From Clostridia bacterium (lineage in GTDB: Bacteria; Bacillota; Sulfobacillia; SLMV01), in contig PWGR01000020.1 of NCBI GenBank assembly GCA_003554565.1, positions 1-40,914 of the forward strand: DNA of 40,914 bases. The letters run 5' to 3'. This document shows positions 16,790 to 26,083 of the stretch, one piece after another. The stretch's first letter is position 1. Each line of letters opens with the position of its first letter. The translations under genes and the position numbers were made by a program. The notes below the pieces were generated by a model that had not been told where the DNA came from, ran no database searches, and was given only the letters and a program-made list of their open reading frames with translations.

Positions 16790-17287
16790 TCAGGACTTCT
16801 CCCACGAGGAAACCCCGACGCTCCGCAGAATAATGAAGTAAAACAAAACAGCAGCCCCGCCACTCAATCCACCCACCGTGAGAGCCACAGACAGCATCTC
16901 GTGCAATCCGGCGGTCGGAGCCACACCCGAATGCCACAGCAACCCCCGCACCATCTCGACAACAACGGTGACGGCCACGGTCACGGCAACTGTCAGAAAA
17001 AGACTCGGCCGCATGAATGCGCGCAGTGTCCGGCGCACCCCTATTGCCGCTGCCAGAAAAAGTGCCGCGTTCAGTCCCAAGAATCGACCAACCGTTATGT
17101 CCACCATTGCTCCACCGCAGGCGGCGAGACCGAGGGCGATCTTCTCCTTTTCCTCCAGGATAGACGCCGATATCGCCCAGGCCAGAACAAGATCGGGGCG
17201 GACTCCGGCCGGTCCAATGCCCGGCACCACACTGACCTGCACGAGCAGCACAACGCCGAAGATTACCAGATGCATCCACCAGGCCAA
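16790..17287 (-). CDS. mreD: Rod shape-determining protein MreD
   Basis: Small integral membrane protein of the elongasome, 165 residues with about five hydrophobic segments and no catalytic motif. Identification rests on the S-V-V-P-G-I-G-P-A-G-V-R-P-D-L-V-L pattern near the N-terminus, which fits MreD, and on position between mreC and mrdA. TTG start at 17285-17287 has GGAGGG six bases upstream. Confidence 0.88.
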   Translation of the reverse strand: MAWWMHLVIFGVVLLVQVSVVPGIGPAGVRPDLVLAWAISASILEEKEKIALGLAACGGAMVDITVGRFLGLNAALFLAAAIGVRRTLRAFMRPSLFLTVAVTVAVTVVVEMVRGLLWHSGVAPTAGLHEMLSVALTVGGLSGGAAVLFYFIILRSVGVSSWEKS

Positions 17288-17301
17288 GGAGTGCCCTCCC
17301 T

Positions 17302-18171
17302 CTAATACTCATTATCCGCATCATCGATATCGAGGAACCACTCAAGCACGTCACCTTCCGGCATTTCAATCAACATGACCTCGTGCAGCTTGTGCATGTC
17401 GGCCAGGGGACGGGCTTTCACCTCGCGCAGCAGCCCCAGGTCGTCCACCTCCACCTCAACCACCTCTGCAACCGGGATCCCGTGTGGGTAAACCTCACCT
17501 AACCCCGACGTTACAATTGTATCACCGATGGAAACCTCGGCCGAAGAATCAAAAAATGTCACCTTCAGCATCCCCTCTTGACCCATATACCCGACGGCAA
17601 CGCCGGCATCTCCGGTCCTGACCACCTCCGCCCCCACTCCACTTTCAGGAGAGGTTATGAGCATAACCTGAGCAGTCCGGGGGGTTGTCCGTATCACCTT
17701 ACCGACCAGACCGGCGGGAACCACAGCTATATCGCCGGTGCCGACCTCATCTTCCGCACCTATGTCGATAGTAACCTGGCGCGTCCAGTTTGAAGGAAGG
17801 CGACGGGACACCCTCCCGATATGTACGTCTGCATCGGTCTCCTCGTGCAGACCCAGAAGCTCGCGCAGGCGACGGTTCTCTCTCTCTAGGATCTGGACCC
17901 TGATGTCCGCACCGCGCAAATCGGTCACCTCTTGCCGCAGATCGATGCTCTCCCGTACGATCTCCGGGAAGCGCAGGAGATGGGCCACCCACCCCCCGGC
18001 TAGCTCGGATACCTGCGAGATCAAACCCTCAACGGGAATGAGGACCTCTGACCATATCCATTCCACTACTCCGGGAGGGCGATCTGAAGCCTGAGTGGCA
18101 ATCATCAGGGATATGAGGCATATGGCAACCAGCAGGCTCCCGACGAAACGCCGATCACGCCACAGCTGCAT
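17302..18171 (-). CDS. mreC: Rod shape-determining protein MreC
   Basis: Bitopic elongasome scaffold linking MreB to PBP2. A membrane segment (about residues 10-27) is followed by a coiled coil (about 70-108, rich in E, R and L) and two beta-barrel domains with I-G-R-V-S-R-R-L-P-S-N-W and G-L-V-G-K-V-I. It also has G-D-T-I-V-T-S-G-L-G-E-V-Y-P-H-G-I-P-V-A, a strong family match. ATG 18169-18171 is preferred to the TTG one codon earlier. Confidence 0.93.
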   Translation of the reverse strand: MQLWRDRRFVGSLLVAICLISLMIATQASDRPPGVVEWIWSEVLIPVEGLISQVSELAGGWVAHLLRFPEIVRESIDLRQEVTDLRGADIRVQILERENRRLRELLGLHEETDADVHIGRVSRRLPSNWTRQVTIDIGAEDEVGTGDIAVVPAGLVGKVIRTTPRTAQVMLITSPESGVGAEVVRTGDAGVAVGYMGQEGMLKVTFFDSSAEVSIGDTIVTSGLGEVYPHGIPVAEVVEVEVDDLGLLREVKARPLADMHKLHEVMLIEMPEGDVLEWFLDIDDADNEY

Positions 18172-18207
18172 CAATGCGGTCCGCCCCCAAACAGTTTAGG
18201 GCTCCTC

Positions 18208-19251
18208 TCAGGCCAGTCGCTTCGGGACCATGAGGATGCGCTTGAGAACATCCAGCTCGTCAAGGACCTTACCCGTACCGCGTACGACGCAGAGCAGGGG
18301 ATCCTCCGAAAGATACACGGGCATCCCCGTCTCATCGGTCACCAGATCTTCAAATCCGGTCAACATCGCGCCGCCACCAGTGAGTACAATGCCGCGGTCC
18401 ATGATATCGGACGCAAGTTCTGGAGGTGTTCGCTCGAGGCTCACTCGAATAGCGTCCAGAATGTTTGATACAGGCTCCGACATGGCCTCCCGAACTTCCT
18501 CTGCCGTCAGCTGTACCGTCTGAGGCAGCCCGCTGACCAGGTCGCGACCCCGCACATCTACTCCTTCCTCATCTTCGCCGGGTACAGCACTGCCTATCTC
18601 CATCTTCACCTGCTCGGCCGTCCTCTCACCGATCAGGAGGTTGTAGTGCCGTTTGACGTAGCTGACAATCGATTCATCCATCTCATCACCAGCAATGCGT
18701 ATGGACTGGTGGGTGACTATGCCCCCGAGAGAAATTATGGCCACTTCCGTGGTACCGCCACCTATATCGACTACCATGTTGCCAGTGGGCTCATGCACGG
18801 GGAGCCCCGCGCCAATTGCCGCGGCCATAGGCTCTTCGATAAGGTACGCCTCGCGCGCTCCAGCCTGCAGGGTGGCATCAATCACCGCCCTCTTTTCAAC
18901 CTCTGTCACGCCTGAAGGTACCGCCACGACGACCCGCGGCCGGATAACCGGCCGTCGGCGCGTGGCCTTGCCGATAAAATACCTCAACATGGTCTGTGTA
19001 ATGTCAAAGTCGGCAATTACGCCGTCCTTCATGGGCCGCATGGCAACAATATTGCCGGGTGTCCGGCCTATCATGCTCTTGGCCTCATCACCCACTGCGA
19101 GCGGCTCTCCCTCTTCTTCCTCTCGCCGCATCGCCACCACCGAGGGTTCATGCAGCACAATTCCTCGCCCTCGAACATAGACCAGCGTATTTGCCGTTCC
19201 CAGGTCAATTCCCATATCGCGCGAAAACTGATTATAAATGAAGCTGAACAC
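18208..19251 (-). CDS. mreB: Actin-like rod shape-determining protein MreB
   Basis: Filament-forming ATPase that guides lateral wall synthesis. Phosphate 1 loop M-G-I-D-L-G-T-A-N-T-L-V-Y, phosphate 2 loop V-D-I-G-G-G-T-T-E-V-A, and the adenosine region V-L-T-G-G-G-A-M-L-T-G are present. The N-terminal M-F-S-F-I-Y-N-Q-F could be a membrane-binding amphipathic stretch. GTG 19249-19251 has AAGGAG nine bases upstream. 347 residues; radC ends only 4 bases before it. Confidence 0.96.
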   Translation of the reverse strand: MFSFIYNQFSRDMGIDLGTANTLVYVRGRGIVLHEPSVVAMRREEEEGEPLAVGDEAKSMIGRTPGNIVAMRPMKDGVIADFDITQTMLRYFIGKATRRRPVIRPRVVVAVPSGVTEVEKRAVIDATLQAGAREAYLIEEPMAAAIGAGLPVHEPTGNMVVDIGGGTTEVAIISLGGIVTHQSIRIAGDEMDESIVSYVKRHYNLLIGERTAEQVKMEIGSAVPGEDEEGVDVRGRDLVSGLPQTVQLTAEEVREAMSEPVSNILDAIRVSLERTPPELASDIMDRGIVLTGGGAMLTGFEDLVTDETGMPVYLSEDPLLCVVRGTGKVLDELDVLKRILMVPKRLA

Positions 19252-19255
19252 TCAA

Positions 19256-20026
19256 CTATTCTCCTTCCGACCGACTTCTATCGTCCAAGGTGTCGTGCCA
19301 ACCTGTACCCTGCCGCCTGAGACTCACGTAGCAGTCATCACCTATTATGATGTGATCGAGCACCTCCATGCCGAGCACCTCACCCGCCCCCACCAGGCGT
19401 CTGGTAATCTGCACATCCTCTCCGCTGGGGGTGGGATCACCGCTGGGATGGTTGTGTGCCAGGATGACGGCCGCTGCACTGCGCTTGACACCCTGTTTGA
19501 ATATTTCCCGCGGGTGTGCTGCAGACGAATCCAGGCCCCCGATCGACACCAATTCAACCCCCAGCACCTGATGCTTGGTATTGAGGAGGATCACCCTGAA
19601 GTGCTCACGATCCAGGTAGCGCATGTCGGCCATCAGCATTCTCGCTGCATCCTCCGGGCCGCCTATCTCTTCGCCCCGCGGAACCTCCGCAGAGATCCTG
19701 CGGCCTAGCTCGGCTGCGGCCACTAACGAGGACGCCTTGGCCACTCCCACTCCCGCGATCACACAAAGCTGCTCCACACTGGTGTCGAGCAGCTGGCGCA
19801 GAACATTTTCGTCTCCGCAACCGCTCGACAGGAAAGCGAGGATCCTGTGCGCAAGGTCCAGAACGCTCTCCCTGCTCTTCGGGTTGCCGGTGCCCATCAG
19901 AAGCGCAAGCAGTTCCGCGTCTGTGAGGCGGCCGACGCCGTCCCGCAAGAGCTTTTCGCGCGGCCGCAGTTGAGGCGGCATTTCCTTGATTGTCAGGGTC
20001 CTGTTCTCATCCACTTCCTTTCCCAC
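19256..20026 (-). CDS. radC: RadC family JAMM-domain protein
   Basis: MPN/JAMM metalloprotein family, often linked to DNA repair though the role is unsettled. The N-terminal helix-hairpin-helix region (I-A-G-V-G-V-A-K-A) precedes the JAMM motif H191-N-H193-P-S-G-D-P-T-P-S201-G-E-D204, fully conserved. GTG start at 20024-20026; an inner GTG four codons later is also possible. Placed maf-radC-mreB as in Bacillus and Clostridia. Confidence 0.94.
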   Translation of the reverse strand: MGKEVDENRTLTIKEMPPQLRPREKLLRDGVGRLTDAELLALLMGTGNPKSRESVLDLAHRILAFLSSGCGDENVLRQLLDTSVEQLCVIAGVGVAKASSLVAAAELGRRISAEVPRGEEIGGPEDAARMLMADMRYLDREHFRVILLNTKHQVLGVELVSIGGLDSSAAHPREIFKQGVKRSAAAVILAHNHPSGDPTPSGEDVQITRRLVGAGEVLGMEVLDHIIIGDDCYVSLRRQGTGWHDTLDDRSRSEGE

Positions 20027-20050
20027 TCTTCATGGGTCGACTCATTTCGA

Positions 20051-20668
20051 TCATAACACGAAATTCCATATGGAATAACCCAGACGGTCAAAGAGAGGCT
20101 CGAGAATCTCCACCGGGAACCCCACCACATTGGAGTGGCTTCCGTCAATCCCTGCCGTCAGTAATGCCCCCCTGCCCTGGATCGCGTAAGAGCCGGCCTT
20201 CCCCCAGTGCTCGCCGGTCGTCAGATAAGCTTCAATCGTCTTTTCACCAAAGGAAGTCATCCGCACTGCAGTCTCACAGGCCTCCTCAGCCCCTGCTCCG
20301 CTCTGTACATCGTGTACGCACACCCCAGTCACCACCGCGTGAGTGCGCCCGGAGAGCGACTGCAGCATCAGTCTCGCATCGCCTTCATCTTCGGGCTTGC
20401 CGAGCACCTGACCGTCCAGAACCACAACCGTGTCGGCTCCTATAACCAGTCCCTCGCTCACACGACCCGCCACCTCGCGGGCCTTACGACCCGCAAGTGC
20501 GGTGACCATTAATCCAGGGTCATCATCTGCCAGCATCCACATCTCCTCAGAGACATCGGGAACCTCCACATCGAACTCCAGTCCCAAAGAAGAAAACAGG
20601 GCGCGCCGCCGGGGTGAACTGGAGGCCAGCACCAAGCGAGCCGTTGGACCCGTCCACCTTTCTCCCAT
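20051..20668 (-). CDS. maf: Maf-like nucleotide pyrophosphatase (septum formation inhibitor Maf)
   Basis: Hydrolyses non-canonical nucleoside triphosphates such as dTTP/UTP analogues. Shows L-A-S-S-S-P-R-R-R near the N-terminus, V-I-G-A-D-T-V-V-V and G-K-P-E-D in the middle, and G-K-A-G-S-Y-A-I-Q-G-R-G, which carries catalytic residues. ATG 20666-20668 has a GGAGG 11 bases upstream; an earlier GTG at 20684 is possible. 205 residues. Confidence 0.93.
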   Translation of the reverse strand: MGERWTGPTARLVLASSSPRRRALFSSLGLEFDVEVPDVSEEMWMLADDDPGLMVTALAGRKAREVAGRVSEGLVIGADTVVVLDGQVLGKPEDEGDARLMLQSLSGRTHAVVTGVCVHDVQSGAGAEEACETAVRMTSFGEKTIEAYLTTGEHWGKAGSYAIQGRGALLTAGIDGSHSNVVGFPVEILEPLFDRLGYSIWNFVL

Positions 20669-20673
20669 ACCTG

Positions 20674-20943
20674 TCACTTCCTCCACAACAGAAATCCGAA
20701 AACTGCACCAAGACCACCCAGCAGCGAGAGGTTCAGGGTGGCTCCCAGCGTCACGCTCACCACGTTGAGCAGGCGGAAGGTGACCGGCGACACGCCGAGC
20801 ACGGCGCTTTCGGCCAGCACCGGAACATATGGGGCAACCAGCTCGCCAATAATGTTGCCCACAAATGCTCCCACTATCAGGAGCAAAATCAGCATCAGCA
20901 AACTCTGTCTCTTGACTTCTCGTCGCACTTGGGGCCTCCTCAC
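20674..20943 (-). CDS. DUF4321 family membrane protein
   Basis: 89 residues with two hydrophobic segments (about residues 14-36 and 62-86) and a basic N-terminus. Matches in size, topology and position the DUF4321 proteins found just upstream of maf in many Clostridia. The function is unknown; the constant link to maf-radC-mreB hints at a role near cell-wall growth. Confidence 0.75.
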   Translation of the reverse strand: MRRPQVRREVKRQSLLMLILLLIVGAFVGNIIGELVAPYVPVLAESAVLGVSPVTFRLLNVVSVTLGATLNLSLLGGLGAVFGFLLWRK

Positions 20944-20982
20944 AACACGTACCCTCAGCTATTCTTTCAACTGCCGTCGGCT

Positions 20983-21777
20983 CTATCCATCACCCTCACC
21001 CGAGAGAGCCCCCAGCAGTTCGATGAAGGACTGCCTGGTCGACATCGACCGGGAGTCCTGCTGCAGACCGCGCACGTTCGGCACAACATAACCGGCGATC
21101 AGTGCGTGTAGATCTTCACAGGCGACCTCGACAAAACCACCGGCCTCATCCCAGAGCTCTGAAAACCGCTCGGCAGACTCGACGACCTCACCTGTCACCG
21201 CGGTATCAGCAGCTACCACCGGGCTCTCTGCCTGTGCCTGGATCAGCTCATCCAGGCAGTGCAGCATCTCTGATATTTCATCCTTCCAGTCCGCCGGGAC
21301 CTGCATCTCCTTGCCGGGCACACTCACCGACCAGGAGATCGCTGCTGCTTCTCTATCCTCGATCGTCATGTGGTCGGCGATATACTCAGCCGCCTCCCGC
21401 GTGTCGGTAATATCTACCACCACCCGGTGATAATCGTCTCCCGCAATGACGGCGGCACTGGCGCCCTCCTCCCTGATCATATCAGCCTTGGCTTTCGCCC
21501 CACTGGGCTCAGTGAAGGCGCCCACCTGTATCCGGTATACATCAACTGAAATCCCGGGCCACTGCAAGATCTCGTCCGCATCATGCGGTACCTCCTCATC
21601 GTCATCACCGGTATCAGGTTGGCTGGGTGGACCATCTGCCTGACCGGTTATACCCTGGAGTAGATACTGTCCACCCAGGTAACCGGCCACCAGCGAGAGG
21701 ACCCCCAGGATTATGAAAACCACAACCACCGACCAGACCGATCCTGTTCTCTCCCTGCGAGGATAGTTTCGGGCCAT
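20983..21777 (-). CDS. SPOR-domain membrane protein
   Basis: A basic N-terminus and one membrane segment (about residues 15-42) precede a low-complexity acidic linker and a SPOR domain (about 77-125: Y-R-I-Q-V-G-A-F-T-E then A-K-A-K-A-D-M-I). SPOR domains bind glycan strands lacking stem peptides. The C-terminal 100 residues are alpha-helical, with no family recognised. Its place between valS and maf suggests a role in septum or cell-wall remodelling. ATG start at 21775-21777. Confidence 0.8.
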   Translation of the reverse strand: MARNYPRRERTGSVWSVVVVFIILGVLSLVAGYLGGQYLLQGITGQADGPPSQPDTGDDDEEVPHDADEILQWPGISVDVYRIQVGAFTEPSGAKAKADMIREEGASAAVIAGDDYHRVVVDITDTREAAEYIADHMTIEDREAAAISWSVSVPGKEMQVPADWKDEISEMLHCLDELIQAQAESPVVAADTAVTGEVVESAERFSELWDEAGGFVEVACEDLHALIAGYVVPNVRGLQQDSRSMSTRQSFIELLGALSGEGDG

Positions 21778-21800
21778 GCCCCGCTCCCTCCCATCGGAGT

Positions 21801-22193
21801 TTAGAGGTTAATCTTCTCTCTGTCATGCACACAACCGTCGGGGTCTCTCACTGACACGTATCGGGCCGGGAAGGTGTCCCCCGGGAAGCGGACTACCTTC
21901 ACCGGCCTCGTCATCATCATGGTCACGACGTCCCCAGGGGCGGGATCTATGAGTTCAACTGTAATGCATACCTCCGACTCGCAGAGGGACACCTCCTGCA
22001 CGTCGATAGCGTAGCCACCTGTGGGGCACATTCCTCGAAATACGAAGACATCTACGCGGGCGGCGGTTTTCAGCACTGCCAGAGAAACACCATCCGGCTC
22101 ATCATCCTCTGAAGGTCGATTCAGGTTCATCTGATCAGCGCTGTACCCCGCCCGATCGAGAGATAGAACGGAGAAGGTAAGCTCCTCGCTCAT
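21801..22193 (-). CDS. PrcB-like (PrcB_C domain) protein
   Basis: 130 residues with the C-terminal PrcB signature G-M-C-P-T-G-G-Y-A-I-D-V followed by V-x-L and C-I-T-V-E-L-I-D-P-A-P-G-D, and an ending typical of the domain. PrcB is known as a stabilising partner of a surface protease in Treponema, but stand-alone PrcB_C proteins in Firmicutes are uncharacterised. No signal peptide is visible. ATG 22191-22193 has AGGAG eight bases upstream. Lies between valS and the SPOR gene. Confidence 0.72.
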   Translation of the reverse strand: MSEELTFSVLSLDRAGYSADQMNLNRPSEDDEPDGVSLAVLKTAARVDVFVFRGMCPTGGYAIDVQEVSLCESEVCITVELIDPAPGDVVTMMMTRPVKVVRFPGDTFPARYVSVRDPDGCVHDREKINL

Positions 22194-22289
22194 GCTTACC
22201 GCTCCTCACCGCACAAAGTGTAATACTGTAGAGATGTCCTTGCTAATGGGTTCGCCTCGCGCCCCCTCGCCTCCTGCCGCTGCAGCAGT

Positions 22290-24959
22290 TCATCCTTCGT
22301 CCTGCAGCTCAGCCAGACGTCGCTTGAGGTGCTCGGCCTCGCTCTCCGTCTCGGAAAGCCTCCTGCGTTCCTGATCCACCACTTCGCGCGGCGCCTTCTG
22401 CACAAAGTCCTCATTGGCCAGCTTGCCCCTGCTCTTTTCTATTCTGGTCATCACTTCTGTGAGATTGCTGTTCAATCGCTCGATTTCACGCTCAAGGTCG
22501 ATCACGCCCCGCAACGGGAGAAACACCTGCACATCCGAGGCCACCCCCGCGAGGGCCTGCTGCGGCCTGTCATTCGTCCCCTCCAGGAACTGGACTTCGC
22601 TCACGCCCGCCATATCCTCAATGTGATGCTGCAGGTCCCCAATAAGCTGCCGGTCCTCCTCACCTGCTATGATCTGGACCATCACCTGCTGTGACGGCGG
22701 CACGTTTACTTCGGCCCGCAGGTTGCGGATGCAGCGGATTACCTCCATAAACGACTGCATCTCGTATCGCGCCCTGGATTTTACCGGGAAATCTTCACTC
22801 CGCGGCCAGGGGGCGCAGATCAGCTGCTCATCGCTCTCCGGACCGGCCTGCCACATTTGCTCGGTAACGAAGGGCATAAATGGATGCAGCAGTCTTAGTA
22901 TGGCACTCAACCCACTGTACAAAACCTGAAGCGCAGCACGGCGTGAACAGGAATCGTCACCGGCGAGACGGCTCTTGACCAGCTCGATATACCAGTCGCA
23001 GTACTCACTCCAGGCAAAATCATAGATCTCCCTCAGTGCCTCGCCCAGTTGGTAACCTGTAAAGTGGTCATCCACCGTTTCCACCAGTTCGTGCAGCCTG
23101 GTCAGCAGCCATCGGTCCTCAGTCTCCAGCTCTTCCGCATCCGGGACGCCGGGAGTAAAATCGTCTTCGTCCAGGTGCATCAACACGAAGCGACAGGCAT
23201 TCCACAGCTTGTTGGCGAAATTTCGCCCCGCTTCTGTCCGGTCCCAGTGAAACCGCATGTCATTTCCGGGCTTGTTGCCGAACAACAAGCAGAAACGGAG
23301 GGCGTCCGCCCCGTAGTCTTCAATTACTTCCAGCGGGTCCACCCCGTTTCCCAGAGACTTGCTCATCTTCCTCCCCTGCGGGTCCAGCACCACCCCGTGG
23401 ATCAGCACATCGTGAAACGGCACCTCACCAGTGAACTCCAGAGAAGTAAATATCATCCTCGCTACCCAGAACGGTATGATGTCCCATGCCGTAACCAGCA
23501 CATCGCCGGGGAAGAAATAGCTCATTTCTTCCGTCTCGTCCGGCCATCCCTGTGTGCTGAACGGCCAGAGAGCCGAGCTGAACCACGTGTCCAGCACATC
23601 CGTATCACGGGTCAGTTCCGATCCAGCGCAAGAAGCACACTCCTCCGGCTCCTGCCGGGCCACGTTTATCTCGCCGCACTCAGCGCAGTACCATGCCGGT
23701 ATCTGGTGCCCCCACCACAGCGGGCGCGAAATGCACCAGTCGCGGATGTTCTCCATCCAGTTCAGGTAGACGCGTGAGAACCGTTCGGGTACGAATTTCA
23801 CCTTGCCGTCCCGCACCACCTGCATGGCCGGCTCGGCAAGCGGCTTCATTCGTACGAACCACTGCTTCGAAACCAGCGGCTCCACCACAGAATCGCATCG
23901 ATAGCACATTCCCACCGCATGTTCATGCTCCTCAATGCGCTCCAGCAGTCCCCCGGCCTTCAGGTCCTCCACCACGCGTTCCCGCGCCTCTTCACGGTCC
24001 AGTCCGGCATACATGCCAGCATCATCGGTCATCCGTCCGTCCTCGTCTATGACTTTGATGGTCGGAAGGTCAGCACGTAATCCCATCTCGAAGTCGTTGG
24101 GATCGTGTCCCGGCGTCACCTTCACAATCCCGGTGCCGAAGTCCGGATCAACCCAGTCATCTGCGATTATCGGTACCTCTCTGTCCATAAGCGGCACTAC
24201 CGCGCACTCGCCAATCAGGTGGGAGTACCTCCCGTCATCCGGGTGCACTGCCATTCCGGTGTCACCCAGGATGGTCTCCGGCCTGGTCGTTGCAACTACA
24301 ATGTGATCATCTGACCCGGCCAGTGGATAACGCACATGGTACAGCCTGCCCACCTTGTCCTCGTGTTCCACCTCGATATCACTCAGTGCCGTACCACAAT
24401 CTATGCACCAGTTGATCAAATAATCTCCTCTGTAGATCAAATCCCTTTCGTACAGGCGGACGAATACCTCCTTCACCGCACGGGAAAGCCCATCATCAAA
24501 AGTGAAACGGATCCGATCCCAGTCCGGTGATGCACCCAGCCTCTTCAACTGTTGCACGATATTGTCCTCGTACTTCTCCTTCCAGCGCCACGTCTCCCTG
24601 ACGAACTCCTCCCGGCCGAGATCATGACGGGTTATGCCGCGGTCCTCCCGCAAGTGCATCTCCACCACCCGCTGCGTCGCTATCCCGGCGTGATCTGTTC
24701 CCGGCTGCCACAGAGATTCGAAACCACGCATGCGGGCACGACGGATCAGAACATCCTGCAGGGTATTGTTCAGCGCGTGCCCCACATGAAGATCCGATGT
24801 GACGTTCGGCGGGGGCATCATGATCGTGTACGGTGGCCGACTGCAATCGACACGGGCCCGAAAGTACCGGCCCTCCTCCCACAACCTGTAAATGTCCTCT
24901 TCCACTTCTGCCGGGTCATAGCGAGATGGAAGCGTACTTCCACCGGCACTGGCTGTCAT
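22290..24959 (-). CDS. valS: Valyl-tRNA synthetase
   Basis: Class I synthetase charging tRNA-Val, with editing of threonine. HIGH-type motif L-H-V-G-H-A-L near residue 57 and K-M-S-K-S in G-R-K-M-S-K-S-L-G-N-G. The editing domain (V-V-A-T-T-R-P-E-T-I-L-G-D-T) lies between. A four-cysteine knuckle (C-A-E-C then C-A-S-C) may bind zinc. The C-terminal 60 residues are the tRNA-binding coiled coil. ATG 24957-24959 has AGGGGGA nine bases upstream. 889 residues. Controlled by the T-box leader upstream. Confidence 0.97.
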   Translation of the reverse strand: MTASAGGSTLPSRYDPAEVEEDIYRLWEEGRYFRARVDCSRPPYTIMMPPPNVTSDLHVGHALNNTLQDVLIRRARMRGFESLWQPGTDHAGIATQRVVEMHLREDRGITRHDLGREEFVRETWRWKEKYEDNIVQQLKRLGASPDWDRIRFTFDDGLSRAVKEVFVRLYERDLIYRGDYLINWCIDCGTALSDIEVEHEDKVGRLYHVRYPLAGSDDHIVVATTRPETILGDTGMAVHPDDGRYSHLIGECAVVPLMDREVPIIADDWVDPDFGTGIVKVTPGHDPNDFEMGLRADLPTIKVIDEDGRMTDDAGMYAGLDREEARERVVEDLKAGGLLERIEEHEHAVGMCYRCDSVVEPLVSKQWFVRMKPLAEPAMQVVRDGKVKFVPERFSRVYLNWMENIRDWCISRPLWWGHQIPAWYCAECGEINVARQEPEECASCAGSELTRDTDVLDTWFSSALWPFSTQGWPDETEEMSYFFPGDVLVTAWDIIPFWVARMIFTSLEFTGEVPFHDVLIHGVVLDPQGRKMSKSLGNGVDPLEVIEDYGADALRFCLLFGNKPGNDMRFHWDRTEAGRNFANKLWNACRFVLMHLDEDDFTPGVPDAEELETEDRWLLTRLHELVETVDDHFTGYQLGEALREIYDFAWSEYCDWYIELVKSRLAGDDSCSRRAALQVLYSGLSAILRLLHPFMPFVTEQMWQAGPESDEQLICAPWPRSEDFPVKSRARYEMQSFMEVIRCIRNLRAEVNVPPSQQVMVQIIAGEEDRQLIGDLQHHIEDMAGVSEVQFLEGTNDRPQQALAGVASDVQVFLPLRGVIDLEREIERLNSNLTEVMTRIEKSRGKLANEDFVQKAPREVVDQERRRLSETESEAEHLKRRLAELQDEG

Positions 24960-24989
24960 CAGTATCAATCCCCCTTCACAACCTCAGGC

Positions 24990-25240
24990 CCAAAGAAAAA
25001 CCCCTCGCCTAAGGGCGAAGGGTCGCGGTTCCACCTTAGTTCCCCACGGCTCACAGGACGCCGCGCGGCACTCATAGACCGAAAACGTGGTCAAACGTAT
25101 CGTCCTACTCCATCTTTCAGACGACCCGCTCGGGGACGACATTCGATCGCGCCTCACCCGGAGACCTCTCAGCCGGTGAGTCTCCGTCTCTGAAGGCGGC
25201 TGTCCGATCTACTCTTTCCCTTCACAGCGTTTTTGAGCCT
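24990..25240 (-). promoter_or_regulatory. T-box leader of valS
   Basis: A tRNA-sensing leader reads on the minus strand. The Stem I region has the A-G-A-G-T-A motif near its 5' side. A specifier loop region containing a valine codon GTC (25138-25140, followed by a second GTC) sits on the 3' side. The conserved T-box sequence AAGGTGGAACCGCG lies at 25024-25037, followed by the terminator hairpin. Uncharged tRNA-Val would pair at both ends and favour antitermination. The UGGN element is UGGA here (25030-25033), although tRNA-Val normally has A73 and would call for UGGU. Confidence 0.9.
24996..25022 (-). terminator. T-box-controlled terminator before valS
   Basis: Stem CCCTTCGCC with GGCGAGGGG around the short loop CTTA, followed by five T on the minus strand (24996-25000). 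It is the alternative partner of the T-box antiterminator. Confidence 0.9.
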
Positions 25241-25254
25241 GATTTGTTCGTATT

Positions 25255-25283
25255 ATTGTATTGCAGGCGAGACGGGTCGTCAA
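25255..25283 (-). promoter_or_regulatory. SigmaA promoter of the valS T-box transcript
   Basis: Minus-strand -35 TTGACG (25278-25283) and -10 TACAAT (25255-25260) with a 17-base spacer, placed just upstream of Stem I. Likely drives valS and much of the co-directional block downstream. Confidence 0.85.
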
Positions 25284-25371
25284 CCTGTCTTGTCCGGGAA
25301 TTTCTGCCCCTGTGTGCCAGAAGAGCGCATAATGTCCACCCCCGCATATCACAACCAACGCGGACATCCCG

Positions 25372-26083
25372 TCATCCGTTGAGTGGACACACCTTCTGAC
25401 AGAGATTGCACTCGACGGCATATCCTGCTCTCTGCTGAATACGCTCCGCCCGCAGTCCCCGCGGGCCATCCGCACCTATTGCGGTAACGAGACACTTCCT
25501 GAAGTCGATCTCGTACTCCCCGATTGCCCCTCCGGGCAGACGGAGACACACCTGTTGCATCCCGCGCACATCTTGGCCTCAAAGGATCATTCGGTCTATC
25601 AACGGGCAGCTCGGCATCAGTCAACAGCACCCCAAAACGCACGTTCGACCCGTACTCCGGGGTGGCAACAAGTGAGTTCTTGCCCGCATATCCCAACCCG
25701 GCGAGTACGGCAGCACGCTTGTAGGATATTGCTTCATCTGCCAGCCGCGCCCCGACCCCCTGTTCCCGCAGCCAATCCCGCAAAATACCGAGCCGGTGGT
25801 GAATCACCTCGAAATAAAATAAGACCCGCAAGCCCTCAATATCCACAAGAGAATCCAGCACCTCATCAATCGTTCTCATCCCGACTACCACCACTGACCG
25901 GGCATCCGGCCAGAGCTCACGCGGCAGATGGAAGCAATCTCCATCACGCCAGGGCTTGGTTACGGATGGATGTCCTTCAAATTCGGAGACGCTCGCAGCT
26001 CCCAGAATGCCAAAACCCAGCTCCTGCGCCCGTTCCTTCAGCCTGCCTTTCACAACCTTCGCCCCCCTCAACTGCCACAACAT
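25372..26083 (-). pseudogene. QueG-like 4Fe-4S double-cluster protein, broken by two frameshifts
   Basis: Homology to the epoxyqueuosine reductase (QueG) family runs through three frames. The first (from ATG 26081-26083, with GAGGG eight bases upstream) covers the N-terminal 165 residues, including Y-K-R-A-A-V-L-A-G-L-G-Y-A-G-K-N-S-L and N-D-P-L-R-P. The first cluster motif C-A-G-C-N-R-C-V-S-V-C-P is in a second frame. Then G-G-A-I-G-E-Y-E-I-D-F-R-K-C and the second cluster C-N-L-C-Q-K-V-C-P are in a third, ending at 25372. Each switch (near 25572-25576 and 25530-25536) fits loss of one base. A real pseudogene is more likely than sequencing error, because the neighbouring housekeeping genes are intact, but error is not excluded. 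Shorter than classical QueG. Confidence 0.75.
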
